This document shows positions 14,524 to 22,464 of a DNA stretch of 22,464 bases, piece by piece; within the stretch, counting starts at the first letter, position 1, and the number at the start of each line of letters is the position of its first letter. Below the pieces are notes generated by a model. The model was not told the origin of the DNA. It was given only the letters and a program-made list of their open reading frames with translations, and searched no databases. The translations under genes and the position numbers were made by a program. The stretch is taken from assembly GCA_016650115.1 (NCBI GenBank), contig JAENWI010000005.1, positions 1-22,464 on the forward strand, given 5' to 3'. This DNA comes from Peptostreptococcaceae bacterium (GTDB taxonomy: Bacteria > Bacillota > Clostridia > Peptostreptococcales > Anaerovoracaceae).

Positions 14524-15402
14524 TTATTTTCCCCCTGAAACTAATTCATCGAATTTTGTTTTACATGCTATAGCAATTTCCGGTTTATTCATCGAGTACA
14601 CATGTATAAATTTATGCCCGTTTTTAAATAACGCTTCAATTTGATTGCAGGCATATTCAATCCCCGCTTTTTGCAAATCACCAGGGCTGTTTTCATATTT
14701 ATGTAATATACGAATAATGGAGGAAGGAAGACTTACCCCACATTGAAAAATCATCCTTTGAACCTGTGATTTGCCAAGGATAGGCATTATACCGGCAACT
14801 AAAGGAATTGAAATACCTTTCGTTAAGGCTTTGTCGGCGAAATCATAAAATTTTTCGTTATCAAAAAACAGCTGAGATACTAGAAAGTCTGCACCTGCAA
14901 CCTGTTTTGCGTATGCATGGCTGTAGTTGTCATCCAGGTTGTCGCACCCAATGTGCCCCTCAGGGTAAAAAGCGCCTCCACAGCAAAAGTCTCCACTTTC
15001 TTTGATAAACTCAATTAAGTTATAGGCATATTTGAAGTCGCCATCAGGATTTCCTGAAAAACCCTCGGGCAAATCACCTCTTAGTGCCATAATATTAACA
15101 ATGTTATTAGATTTCAGATCTTCTAAAGTCGCTGATATGTCCGATGCTTTTGCCGCAATGGCTGTAAGATGCGCCATTGGCGTTGCGCCCAGTTTGTTTT
15201 GAATAAGGGAAGCAATGGTCGTGGTCATAGAGTTGCTTCCGGTGCCTCCGGCACCATAGGTAACACTGATAAACCCGGGGTTTAATCTGGCCATTTGACC
15301 CAGACTGTTTGTAATGGTTTCAAGTGCACTTTCCTGCTTTGGAGGAAAAACCTCAAAAGAGATGACGGGATCGTTTTTTTCGTATAATTCTTTAATATGC
15401 AT
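14524..15402 (-). CDS. metF: Methylenetetrahydrofolate reductase
   Basis: The 292-residue protein is a complete MetF: VISFEVFPPKQ near the N-terminus with the catalytic Glu, FISVTYGAGGTGSN, MALRGDLPEG, and ADFLVSQLFFDNEKFYDF with VAGIMPI. It is a flavin enzyme reducing methylene-tetrahydrofolate to methyl-tetrahydrofolate, the direct substrate of MetH encoded 3 bp downstream. The length fits the catalytic-domain-only bacterial form. The start (MHIKELYEK) follows GAGG at 8 bp. A TTGCAC-17-TAAAAT promoter lies just upstream, so the leader is only about 25-30 nt, too short for an S-box or T-box; regulation must act at the promoter. In an acetogen this gene would also serve the Wood-Ljungdahl methyl branch, but no such genes are in view. 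Confidence 0.94.
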   Translation of the reverse strand: MHIKELYEKNDPVISFEVFPPKQESALETITNSLGQMARLNPGFISVTYGAGGTGSNSMTTTIASLIQNKLGATPMAHLTAIAAKASDISATLEDLKSNNIVNIMALRGDLPEGFSGNPDGDFKYAYNLIEFIKESGDFCCGGAFYPEGHIGCDNLDDNYSHAYAKQVAGADFLVSQLFFDNEKFYDFADKALTKGISIPLVAGIMPILGKSQVQRMIFQCGVSLPSSIIRILHKYENSPGDLQKAGIEYACNQIEALFKNGHKFIHVYSMNKPEIAIACKTKFDELVSGGK

Positions 15403-15424
15403 ATCTTAACCTCAAATTCTTTAT

Positions 15425-15436
15425 AATAGGCCTATT
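15425..15436. promoter_or_regulatory. Candidate operator palindrome at the metF promoter
   Basis: AATAGGCCTATT is a perfect palindrome overlapping the metF -10 hexamer. Its position suits a repressor. No known regulator consensus is recognised. Confidence 0.35.
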
Positions 15437-15462
15437 TTACTACAATTATTCTTTAGGTGCAA
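15434..15462 (-). promoter_or_regulatory. metF-metH promoter
   Basis: Reading the minus strand, TTGCAC (15462-15457) and TAAAAT (15439-15434) are 17 bp apart. The 12-bp perfect palindrome AATAGGCCTATT at 15425-15436 overlaps the -10 and the expected start of transcription. Confidence 0.65.
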
Positions 15463-15506
15463 GATAAATGGGGATTCGTGTTGATTTAAAATATCATGTT
15501 GTTTCT

Positions 15507-15535
15507 TTGTAACTATTGTATTTTTATGATAAAAT
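15507..15535 (+). promoter_or_regulatory. Promoter of the phosphohexomutase-hslO-ddl operon
   Basis: TTGTAA (15507-15512) and TAAAAT (15530-15535) are 17 bp apart, with TG at 15527-15528 one base before the -10 (extended). The ribosome site AAGGAGGG at 15553-15560 follows. Confidence 0.65.
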
Positions 15536-15567
15536 ATAAATACGAAAATTCTAAGGAGGGAAGCATT

Positions 15568-17367
15568 ATGATAAAATATATGCAGAATTTTGAGAGATGG
15601 CTTAAAGAACCAAAGCTAGGAGAAAAGCTTAAGTTGGAATTGTTGGAATTAAAATCCCAGGGAGAAACAGCATTCCCGGAAATTGAGGATAGATTTTACA
15701 GAGATTTAGAATTTGGTACAGGTGGTTTAAGAGGAATACTTGGAGCCGGGACCAACAGAATGAATATACATACTGTTGCTAAAACTGTACAGGGCCTTGC
15801 TAACTATGTGACTGACAATTATGAAGAAAGATTGAAAAAAGGTAATAATAAAAAACCCTCTATTGCAATCAGTTATGACAGCAGAATAAACTCAGAGCTT
15901 TTTGCAAAGACGGCAGCGAAGGTATTAATGGTAAATTCAATAGATGTATATTTGTATAAAGAGCTAATGCCTACACCTGCACTTTCTTTCGCAACAAGGT
16001 ATTATCATTGTGATGGAGGAATCATGATTACGGCCAGCCATAATCCATCAAAATACAATGGAGTAAAGGTTTATAATAAGGACGGCTGTCAGGAAACTCT
16101 TGAAGCGGCAAAAATAATAATGGAAAAAATAGAGTCATTGGATCCATTCAACGACATAAAAATAGACTCATCCACGGTTTTAAACCATGGTAAATTGACA
16201 TATATTCCAGAGGAAGCAATAAGTGCATATATAGATGCAGTGCATAAAGAATTGATTCCCGTTGATTGCGAATTGGATAAATTAAATGTTGTTTACACAC
16301 CATTAAATGGAACGGGAAACAAACCAGTCAGAAGAATTTTGAAAAAAATCGGAATCAAAAGTATCAATGTTGTGAAGGAGCAGGAAAATCCAGATGGATA
16401 CTTTACCACTTGCCCTTACCCAAACCCAGAGAAAGAGGAAGCCTTAACACTTGCAAAAGCATTGTTTAGAGAGCTTTATGATCATGCAGAAAGCGATAGT
16501 GAACGGCCTGACGTTTTGCTGGCGACCGATCCGGATTCTGACAGAATTGGTGTCGCCTGCTTATATAATGATGAAATCAAGACACTTACCGGAAATGAAG
16601 TTGGGATATTATTATTTGATTTTATCTGCAACCATAGGAAGCTTCCTGAACATCCTGTTGCGGTCAGAACAATTGTTAGTACAAAAATGATTGACAGTAT
16701 TGCAAAGAACTATGGTGTTGAAATTATAACAACCTTAACCGGCTTTAAGTTTATTGGTGAGCAGATTGGGTATCTGGAAGAAAAAGGCGAGTCGGAAAGA
16801 TATATATTTGGATTTGAAGAAAGTGTCGGCTACTTAACTGGAGCCTATGTGAGAGATAAGGACGCTGTAAATGCGGCGATGCTGATTTGTCAGATGGTGG
16901 GATTCTATAAGAAACAGGGAATTACAATGTTCGAAAAACTTGAAGATCTATATAAGCAATATGGATACTGGAAAAATGATTTGATTGAATTTGCCTTTGA
17001 AGGTGCAAAGGGCATGCAGATTATGTCAGGCATCATGAATCATTTCAGGACAAAATATTATCAGGATTTTGCAGGCAAAAAAATTACTGAAATCGTTGAC
17101 TATAAAAAGAAGACAAGAAGAATTATAAAAGGGAATAGTTGCAATTGCAGTATGGTGAGTGGAACAAGACCAACGAACCTTCCATCCTCAGATGTTCTGG
17201 AGTTTATTTTGGAAGGCGGCAGCTGTTTCGCTTTAAGACCTTCAGGAACAGAGCCGAAGTTTAAAATATACATAGGTTCAAAGGCAAATAATAGAAAAGA
17301 AAGTGCTGAAATCCTTGAACAGCTTAGTGAAGAGCTGGCGATCATCATAAAAGACATTACCAAGTAA
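15568..17367 (+). CDS. Phosphoglucomutase/phosphomannomutase (phospho-sugar mutase)
   Basis: The protein has 599 residues from ATG 15568, which follows AAGGAGGG by 7 bp. Earlier in-frame codons back to 15496 overlap the promoter and lack homology, so they are excluded. The alpha-D-phosphohexomutase elements occur in order: the phosphoserine loop GIMITASHNPSKYNGVKVY (Ser157), the magnesium loop ATDPDSDRIG, the sugar-specificity loop FGFEESVGYLTG, and the phosphate-binding loop ALRPSGTEPKFKIYIG. N-terminal FGTGGLRG is typical of the larger PGM2-like subgroup, usually 560-620 residues. It interconverts glucose-1- and glucose-6-phosphate (or mannose forms), feeding sugar nucleotides for envelope polymers. 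It leads an operon with hslO 23 bp downstream, then ddl, DUF1934 and an S41 protease. Confidence 0.92.
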   Translation: MIKYMQNFERWLKEPKLGEKLKLELLELKSQGETAFPEIEDRFYRDLEFGTGGLRGILGAGTNRMNIHTVAKTVQGLANYVTDNYEERLKKGNNKKPSIAISYDSRINSELFAKTAAKVLMVNSIDVYLYKELMPTPALSFATRYYHCDGGIMITASHNPSKYNGVKVYNKDGCQETLEAAKIIMEKIESLDPFNDIKIDSSTVLNHGKLTYIPEEAISAYIDAVHKELIPVDCELDKLNVVYTPLNGTGNKPVRRILKKIGIKSINVVKEQENPDGYFTTCPYPNPEKEEALTLAKALFRELYDHAESDSERPDVLLATDPDSDRIGVACLYNDEIKTLTGNEVGILLFDFICNHRKLPEHPVAVRTIVSTKMIDSIAKNYGVEIITTLTGFKFIGEQIGYLEEKGESERYIFGFEESVGYLTGAYVRDKDAVNAAMLICQMVGFYKKQGITMFEKLEDLYKQYGYWKNDLIEFAFEGAKGMQIMSGIMNHFRTKYYQDFAGKKITEIVDYKKKTRRIIKGNSCNCSMVSGTRPTNLPSSDVLEFILEGGSCFALRPSGTEPKFKIYIGSKANNRKESAEILEQLSEELAIIIKDITK

Positions 17368-17390
17368 TAAAACAAGCAGGGGGGCGTATA

Positions 17391-18308
17391 ATGGGAAAAG
17401 CTTTAATAGGAATTGATAAAAGTAAATCTTACAGAGTTTATCTTGCAATAACAACGGATATGGTTGAAGAAGCAAGAAAAATACATGACACAACACCCTT
17501 GGCAACCGCCGGGTTAGGAAGAGTTTTAACAGGTGCAGGACTAATGGGTTTATTATTAAAGGGGGAGAGAGAAAAACTGACCCTTCACTTCAAAGGAGAC
17601 GGTCCTGCAGCGCAAATACTGGCAACTGCTCTAGGGGACGGCAGAGTAAAGGGATATATTGCCAATCCTGACGTCCAGCTTCCGCTTACTGAAGCAGGAA
17701 AACTGGATGTGGGGGGCTCTTTAGGGATAGGAGAACTGACGGTTATAAAGGATATTGGTTTAAAGGAACCTTATGTGGGTAAAATAGCATTTGTGACAGG
17801 GGAAATAGCAGATGATTTGACCGCCTATTTTTATATTTCTGAACAACAGAATTCTTCAGTGGCACTTGGCGTGAAAGTAGGTCGAGACGGAAAAGTACTG
17901 GCATCCGGAGGAATGATTATACAGATGCTGCCGGAATTCCAGCCGGAAGCGGTGGATGCCCTGGAAAAACTGATTGACGGGATGAAGCCTTTATCAACGT
18001 TGATTGAAGAAGTGATGATAAAAGCTTTAGGCAGAACAGATGAAGAGCTGCTGGATGATCTTTTGATTCATATTTTTGAGAACATGCCTGAAGAATACAG
18101 GGTCGAGAAAATTGGAAGCAGAGAGCTAAAGTGGGAATGCGACTGTTCTCGGGAAAGACTGGAGCAGGTTCTTATGACCATAGGCAGAGACGATCTGGAG
18201 AAAATCATCAATGAGGATGGACATGCAGAAATGGTTTGCCAGTTTTGTACAAAAAAATACCACTTCGAAAAAAGCGAACTGGAAAAAATCCTGGAGGAAA
18301 TACGATGA
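17391..18308 (+). CDS. hslO: Hsp33 redox-regulated molecular chaperone
   Basis: The 305-residue protein is a full Hsp33. The N-terminal domain includes TAGLGRVLTGAGLMGLLLKG, LHFKGDGPAAQILATALGDGRVKGYIANP and GSLGIGELTVIKDIGLKEPY. The C-terminal redox switch has Cys250 and Cys252 (WECDCS) and Cys283 and Cys286 (VCQFC), which bind zinc when reduced. Oxidation releases zinc, unfolds the switch and activates the holdase, protecting cytosolic proteins. The start follows an AGGGGGGCG ribosome site. Its ATGA overlap with ddl (18305-18308) shows tight coupling, and it lies 23 bp after the mutase gene. In an anaerobe this suggests oxygen-stress protection. Confidence 0.95.
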   Translation: MGKALIGIDKSKSYRVYLAITTDMVEEARKIHDTTPLATAGLGRVLTGAGLMGLLLKGEREKLTLHFKGDGPAAQILATALGDGRVKGYIANPDVQLPLTEAGKLDVGGSLGIGELTVIKDIGLKEPYVGKIAFVTGEIADDLTAYFYISEQQNSSVALGVKVGRDGKVLASGGMIIQMLPEFQPEAVDALEKLIDGMKPLSTLIEEVMIKALGRTDEELLDDLLIHIFENMPEEYRVEKIGSRELKWECDCSRERLEQVLMTIGRDDLEKIINEDGHAEMVCQFCTKKYHFEKSELEKILEEIR

Positions 18309-19342
18309 AAAGGTTAGGAATACTGTTTGGTGGACGTTCCGGAGAGCATGAAGTTTCACTTATGTCTGCTGCCTCAGTGATTAGGGCAATGGATAACAGT
18401 CATTATCAGATTGTAATGATAGGTATTTCCAAAAGCGGCGAATGGCTAATATATGACGGACCTGTTGAATATATTGAAAATGGAGAATGGGAAAAGCAGG
18501 CCAGACATTTTGATATAGGTTCTTTAAAACAAGAAGCTGATATAGTTCTGCCTATACTGCATGGCCCTTACGGTGAGGATGGCACCATTCAAGGTCTCTT
18601 TGAAATGCTGGATATTCCCTATTGTGGATGCGGCGTCTTAGCTTCTGCTGTTGCCATGGATAAAATGATTTCAAAAGAATTATTTGTAAAAGCGGGGCTT
18701 CCCGTTTGTAAATACACATTGGTTTTCTCAGAGAAACTTGAACATCAAGGGGATAGGCTGGAAGAAGTTCTGAGAATTGAATCCTGCATTCCTTATCCAA
18801 TGTTTGTAAAACCTTCTAATATGGGATCTAGCGTTGGAATAACCAAGGCGAAAACAAGAGAAGGTTTGGAAGAGGCTCTTCAGATTGCAAAGAAATATGA
18901 CAGAAGAATCGTTGTAGAGGAAGGAATTGACTGCAGAGAGCTGGAAGCTGGTGTAATCGGGAATTTTGGAGCGGAAGTTTCTGTTATTGGAGAAATTCTT
19001 CCCTCAGCCGAGTTTTATGATTATAAGGCAAAGTATTTTGATGGCGGAAAATCAAAGATGTGTATTCCTGCTGAAATCAGTAAAGAATTATCAGAAAAAA
19101 TACGGGAGCTGGCATTGCATGCCTATGAAACAATTGACGGATCAGGCTTTGCAAGAATAGATTTTTTCCAGGACAGGAAAAATGGTGAATTATATATAAA
19201 TGAGATAAATACAATCCCTGGATTCACACGATTCAGCATGTTCCCTTCATTATGGGGGCAGGCGGGGGTTTTATATATGGAATTGATTGAAAGGATAGTG
19301 GAACTGGGATATGAAAGATATAATACTAAGAATAATAGGTAA
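18305..19342 (+). CDS. ddl: D-alanine--D-alanine ligase
   Basis: The 345-residue protein starts at ATG 18305 (MKRLGILFGGRSGEHEVSL), overlapping the hslO stop by 4 bp with GGAGG just upstream. The open frame back to a TTG at 18236 is inside hslO and is discarded. ATP-grasp features are visible: RSGEHEVSLMSAASV, LHGPYGEDGTIQG, VKPSNMGSSVGITK, the loop EFYDYKAKY and the metal-binding FARIDFF plus NEINTIPGFTRFSMFP. The YDYKAKY tyrosine/lysine pattern fits D-Ala-D-Ala rather than D-Ala-D-Lac ligases. The product enters UDP-MurNAc-pentapeptide for peptidoglycan. The last 32 bp overlap the DUF1934 gene. Confidence 0.95.
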   Translation: MKRLGILFGGRSGEHEVSLMSAASVIRAMDNSHYQIVMIGISKSGEWLIYDGPVEYIENGEWEKQARHFDIGSLKQEADIVLPILHGPYGEDGTIQGLFEMLDIPYCGCGVLASAVAMDKMISKELFVKAGLPVCKYTLVFSEKLEHQGDRLEEVLRIESCIPYPMFVKPSNMGSSVGITKAKTREGLEEALQIAKKYDRRIVVEEGIDCRELEAGVIGNFGAEVSVIGEILPSAEFYDYKAKYFDGGKSKMCIPAEISKELSEKIRELALHAYETIDGSGFARIDFFQDRKNGELYINEINTIPGFTRFSMFPSLWGQAGVLYMELIERIVELGYERYNTKNNR

Positions 19343-19739
19343 GTCGCTGGTTGGAGAAACAGAGGAACAACAGATGGAATTTGTTACCGAGGGAAAATTT
19401 TACAAAAAAGGTAACGCTTTTTATATTGTTTATGATGAGAGCGAACTTTCGGGGATGCCTGGCTGTAAAACCAGTCTTAAACTGAACGAAAATAGCATTC
19501 GAATGAAACGTTACGGGAATGCAATAAGCCATGATACAATTATGGAATTTGAACGAGGAAAACGGTATGAGGGTTATTATGAAACGCCATTTGGGCACTT
19601 TGAAATGGAACTTTTGACCAATAGCATTAATAATACTGTTTCTAATGAAGGAACCGGTACAATAGATATCGATTACCACATAAGCTTAAAGGGCTTAAGT
19701 GAAGGCAGAAGCAGACTTAACATTGAAATATTGTCTTAA
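19311..19739 (+). CDS. DUF1934 domain protein (YwiB-like beta-barrel)
   Basis: The 142-residue protein fits DUF1934: a short N-terminal strand (DIILRIIGK), EEQQMEFVTEGKFYKKGNAFYIVYDESELSGMPGCKTSLKL, and later strands RMKRYGNAISHDTIMEFERGKRYEGYYETPFGHFEMELLTNSI, then a final DIDYHISLKG. The family adopts a small calycin-like barrel of unknown function and is common in Firmicutes. The ATG at 19311 has an upstream GAACTGGGAT and overlaps the ddl end by 32 bp in another frame, so it is translationally linked. No signal peptide is present. Its place in an envelope operon hints at a related role, but nothing more can be read. Confidence 0.85.
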   Translation: MKDIILRIIGKSLVGETEEQQMEFVTEGKFYKKGNAFYIVYDESELSGMPGCKTSLKLNENSIRMKRYGNAISHDTIMEFERGKRYEGYYETPFGHFEMELLTNSINNTVSNEGTGTIDIDYHISLKGLSEGRSRLNIEILS

Positions 19740-19786
19740 TGAAGAAACGGGAAATGTTATTGTTATGAAGAATACAGGAGAAGAAC

Positions 19787-21256
19787 ATGGATAGAAAAAT
19801 TGTAAAATTAATAGCAATTATAATTGTCGCGGCAATGATTATTACTTCATTTTCATTTGTAATTATGGCTCCAAGCTTATTTGGAGATAATAATTCAACT
19901 GTTTATGGAGCAGAAATAGCAACAAGCGAACAGCAACTTTCAGACCAGATGCTTTATCTGGAAAATTATATCAAATTTTTGAAAGAGAATTTCAAAGATA
20001 AGGTGGACTACCAGCTAATGATAGATGGTGCCTTTACTGGAGCAACCGATGCGTTGGGAGATAAGTATACAGAGTATTACAAAACAGAAAAAGACAGTTC
20101 TAATTTCCTGGAAAATGTGACAGGAGAGTTTTCGGGAATTGGTGTGACCTTGGAAAAAGATGATCTGGGGGCTAAAATCGGTTATGTTTTTATTGGGGCA
20201 CCTGCTGCGAAAGCTGGAATTCAATCAGGGGATGTTGTTGTAAAAATTGAAGGAACGTCAGTTAAAGGGCAGAGCATCGAACAAATAAGCCTTAAACTTA
20301 AGGGATTGGCTGGCACAAAGGTTTTGGTAACTGTAAAAAGAGGAACCCAGGAATACAATTTTACTATTACAAGAGAAATCATAAAAGCCACAAGTGTTTA
20401 TTCAAAAATGCTGGAAAATAATACAGGCTATATCCAAATCACAAATTTTGATAAGGATACAGATAGCGAATTTGAGATTGCACTTAGAGAAATTATCAGT
20501 AATGGAGCAACTTCCATAATTATTGATATAAGAAATAACGGTGGCGGTCTGATTTCTAGTGCTGTTGGTGTAGGGAATAAACTCATCAGAAATGGTGTAA
20601 TTTTTCATTACGCAAAGCAGGGTCAAATAGAGGAAACCACATCCGCAGCAGGAGTCGCAAACTATACATTACCAACGGTTTTGTTGGTTAACGAAAATTC
20701 TGCCAGTGCATCTGAAATTCTTGCAGGAGCGCTGAAGGACAATAAGATTGCGACCTTAGTAGGAACGACAACCTACGGGAAAGGGATTGCACAAATTGTT
20801 ACCAATGTGGGGAATGGCCATCAAGTAAAAGTTTCATCTTTTTATTTTACTACACCAAATGAAAATATAATCAATGGAAAAGGGATTGTGCCTGAGTATA
20901 TTGTTGATAATTACGCAAAAAAAGGTGATGATGTTATTCTTGCCTATCAAGGCTTTGCACCAATGAATGAGCAAAAGAAACCTGCATTTGGAGCAGTTGG
21001 GCTAAATGTTTATGGAGCTCAGCAGAGATTAGCTCTCCTTGGGTATGATGTGACTGTTACTGGAACAATGGATGCAAGTTCATTTGCAGCCATAAAAAAG
21101 TTTCAGACGGACAATAAGTTTTTCTCTTACGGAGTGCTTGATTTTACAACGAGAGACAGATTGGCCCAGGCTTCTTACAACTTTGTTTTTGGAACAGGTG
21201 ACGGAGACAGACAACTTGATAAGGCAATCCAACTATTAAATACAAGCCCAATATAA
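19787..21256 (+). CDS. S41 family C-terminal processing protease with PDZ and peptidoglycan-binding domains
   Basis: The 489-residue protein begins with a positively charged end and a hydrophobic segment (about 7-30) that is either an uncleaved anchor or a signal. An S41 N-terminal region, a PDZ domain (about 112-185, with SGIGVTLEKD and AAKAGIQSGDVVVKI), the protease core and a C-terminal peptidoglycan-binding domain (about 403-462, NVYGAQQRLALLGYDVTVTG) follow. The catalytic Ser307 (NENSASASEILAGAL), Lys332 and Gln336 (TTYGKGIAQ) have the CtpB/CtpA spacing. Such enzymes act outside the membrane, processing or degrading envelope proteins, some in sporulation signalling. It lies 47 bp after DUF1934, with AGGAGA upstream. 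The final codons AGC CCA ATA TAA come from the dispersed repeat, so the C-terminal SPI residues may be recent. Confidence 0.93.
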   Translation: MDRKIVKLIAIIIVAAMIITSFSFVIMAPSLFGDNNSTVYGAEIATSEQQLSDQMLYLENYIKFLKENFKDKVDYQLMIDGAFTGATDALGDKYTEYYKTEKDSSNFLENVTGEFSGIGVTLEKDDLGAKIGYVFIGAPAAKAGIQSGDVVVKIEGTSVKGQSIEQISLKLKGLAGTKVLVTVKRGTQEYNFTITREIIKATSVYSKMLENNTGYIQITNFDKDTDSEFEIALREIISNGATSIIIDIRNNGGGLISSAVGVGNKLIRNGVIFHYAKQGQIEETTSAAGVANYTLPTVLLVNENSASASEILAGALKDNKIATLVGTTTYGKGIAQIVTNVGNGHQVKVSSFYFTTPNENIINGKGIVPEYIVDNYAKKGDDVILAYQGFAPMNEQKKPAFGAVGLNVYGAQQRLALLGYDVTVTGTMDASSFAAIKKFQTDNKFFSYGVLDFTTRDRLAQASYNFVFGTGDGDRQLDKAIQLLNTSPI

Positions 21257-21306
21257 GCACCCGAGATTGGGCTTCAAGCCCAGTCTAGGATGCTTATATT
21301 GGGCTT
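21244..21306. repeat. 31-bp dispersed palindromic repeat, copy B (inverted pair), also terminator-like
   Basis: Two units face each other across one base: 21244-21274 and the reverse complement of 21276-21306, differing at 3 of 31 positions. Each unit also has inverted ends (AAGCCCAAT/ATTGGGCTT in the left one). The pair forms a 63-bp nested palindrome, followed by CCTTTTT, and could terminate the protease operon. It contains the protease stop codon (21254-21256). Confidence 0.85.
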
Positions 21307-21352
21307 CCTTTTTCAAAAAAAGGAGATAAAGCTTGAAATGTCAACTATTATT

Positions 21353-21388
21353 GCCTGTGGAAACTTATCCACAGGCTTGTTTTTGTTT
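21353..21388 (+). terminator. Intrinsic terminator with a DnaA-box sequence
   Basis: GCCTGTGGA (21353-21361) pairs with TCCACAGGC (21368-21376) around a 6-nt loop, and TTGTTTTTGTTT follows. TTATCCACA lies at 21365-21373. It is about 47 bp after repeat copy B, as the DnaA-box hairpin is about 33 bp after copy A. Confidence 0.75.
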
Positions 21389-21432
21389 TCAATTGTTTTT
21401 ATATGTTTTTAATGGTTTTTCTTTTTTCCGAC

Positions 21433-21461
21433 TTGTAGGCAGAGCCTTAATTTGTTATAAT
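21433..21461 (+). promoter_or_regulatory. Promoter of the DUF1846 gene
   Basis: TTGTAG (21433-21438) and a consensus TATAAT (21456-21461) are 17 bp apart. The ribosome site AAGGAAGGTGAG follows at about 21485-21496. Confidence 0.75.
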
Positions 21462-21499
21462 AATAAAGTTGTTTTTATTACTGAAAGGAAGGTGAGACT

Positions 21500-22464
21500 A
21501 TGGGAAAAATAGGTTTTAGTGCAGAAAAGTATATTGAGGAGCAGTCAAAGCATATTCTTGAAAGAATTGCAGCGGGAGACAGTGAAAGACTATATTTGGA
21601 ATTTGGCGGAAAGCTGGTGCATGATAAACATGCAGCAAGAGTGCTGCCGGGGTTTAACGAAAATGCGAAAATTGAACTGCTGCAAAAGCTGAAAAATAAG
21701 GCAGAAATTATTATTTGTATTTATGCAGGAGATATTACAACCAATAAGACAAGACAGGATTTTGGAATAACTTACGATCTTGAAGTCTTGCGTTTAATAG
21801 ATGCATTTAGAAAATATGACCTGACAATCAACAGTGTTGTTGTTACCAGATATGAAAAACAACCAGCTGTTGATATGTTCATAAATAAACTAAATAGAAG
21901 AGGAATTAAAACATACAAACATACCTTTACGAAGGGTTATCCTACGGATGTGGAGATGATTGTCAGTGATGAGGGATATGGAGCAAATCCATATATTGAA
22001 GTGACAAAACCTTTAGTAGTTGTTACCGGTCCCGGCGGTGGCAGCGGTAAATTGGCAACATGTCTTTCTCAGCTTTATCATGACTATAGAAAAGGCATTA
22101 AAGTCAGATATGCTAAATTTGAAACTTTTCCAATCTGGAATCTGCCTCTGAAGCATCCTGTAAATGTTGCCTATGAAGCGGCAACGGCTGACCTTAAGGA
22201 CGTAAATATGATAGATTACTTCCATCTTGAGGCATATGGCGAGACTTCCGTGAACTATAATAGAGACTTGGAGGTTTTTCCTGTAGTAAAAAGAATCATT
22301 GAAAAAATTACAAAGCAGGAGGCTGAATATAAATCTCCCACAGATATGGGCGTAAACAGAGCGGGTTTTGGAATAACTGATGATGCAGTTGTTCGGGAAG
22401 CGGCACTTCAGGAAATAATCAGAAGATATCTGATTGCGGAATGCAATTATAAAAAAGGTAAAAT
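21500..22464 (+). CDS. DUF1846 domain protein, 5' part
   Basis: An ATG at 21500 after AAGGAAGGTGAG opens a frame that runs off the window after 321 complete codons. The protein starts GKIGFSAEKYIEEQSKHILERI and includes LYLEFGGKLVHDKHAARVLPGF, IYAGDITTNKTRQDFGITYD, the glycine-rich VVVTGPGGGSGKLATCLSQLY and LPLKHPVNVAYEAATADLKDVNMID. These match DUF1846, conserved proteins of roughly 500 residues in Firmicutes; the VTGPGGGSGK loop resembles a P-loop-like nucleotide site. The role is not established. It has its own strong promoter after the repeat and terminator block, so it is separate from the protease operon. The C-terminal third is outside the window. Confidence 0.9.
   Translation, partial: MGKIGFSAEKYIEEQSKHILERIAAGDSERLYLEFGGKLVHDKHAARVLPGFNENAKIELLQKLKNKAEIIICIYAGDITTNKTRQDFGITYDLEVLRLIDAFRKYDLTINSVVVTRYEKQPAVDMFINKLNRRGIKTYKHTFTKGYPTDVEMIVSDEGYGANPYIEVTKPLVVVTGPGGGSGKLATCLSQLYHDYRKGIKVRYAKFETFPIWNLPLKHPVNVAYEAATADLKDVNMIDYFHLEAYGETSVNYNRDLEVFPVVKRIIEKITKQEAEYKSPTDMGVNRAGFGITDDAVVREAALQEIIRRYLIAECNYKKGK

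Noticed and set aside
15496..15567. Phosphohexomutase start at ATG 15496
   Set aside because: The segment spans the -35/-10 pair; the ATG at 15568 has AAGGAGGG at ideal spacing and begins the homologous region.
18236..18304. ddl start at TTG 18236
   Set aside because: The extension is inside hslO's zinc-binding end and precedes the conserved MKRLGILFGGRSGEHEVS start with its own ribosome site.
19326..19679. 117-residue minus-strand open frame
   Set aside because: It is the shadow of the DUF1934 gene, with no start signals of its own.

Overview
The window is low-GC and gene-dense, with strong AGGAGG-type ribosome sites and sigma-A-like promoters. Gene content and order point to an anaerobic Bacillota of class Clostridia: a biosynthetic thiolase with Rex-like promoter sites, a MetH without activation domain next to MetF, ispE followed by a GntR regulator, and DUF1846, DUF1934, DUF2156 and M29 proteins. 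I cannot name genus or species. The genes are mostly core metabolism, envelope and housekeeping. I saw no phage, insertion sequence, CRISPR array, rRNA or tRNA.

Layout. 1-951: the end of a probable radical SAM protein overlapping its usual partner, a TIGR03915/DUF4130 putative DNA repair protein. 1022-2958: a PLP aminotransferase and a sirtuin, probably one transcript. 3040-5289: surE, an isochorismatase-fold hydrolase and a DUF2156 protein, tightly packed. 5441-6619: thiolase, ending in a dispersed repeat and a strong bidirectional terminator. 6788-8597 (minus): an M29 aminopeptidase upstream of a CvpA-like membrane protein. 8598-8923: an intergenic region with a possible small transcript or 21-residue ORF and a very strong hairpin. 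8924-12000: tadA, a secreted/anchored Ig-like protein, ispE and a GntR/FCD regulator. 12088-15402 (minus): metF then metH, one-carbon/methionine metabolism. 15568-21256: an envelope and stress operon (phosphohexomutase, Hsp33, D-Ala-D-Ala ligase, DUF1934, S41 protease), ending in a larger copy of the repeat. 21500 to the end: a DUF1846 protein cut by the window edge.

The most unusual signals are not whole genes. (1) A 31-bp palindromic repeat abuts or overlaps the stop codons of thlA and the S41 protease, present once at the first site and as a head-to-head pair at the second. Each is followed by a hairpin built around the DnaA-box sequence TTATCCACA. (2) A 60-bp in-frame insertion in ispE is bounded by 9-bp near-identical direct repeats (CAR codons), and its removal would restore a family-like sequence. 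(3) There is an orphan promoter/short ORF/terminator arrangement upstream of tadA. No new multigene defence or metabolic system is evident; the TIGR03915/TIGR03916 pair is the nearest to an uncharacterised system.
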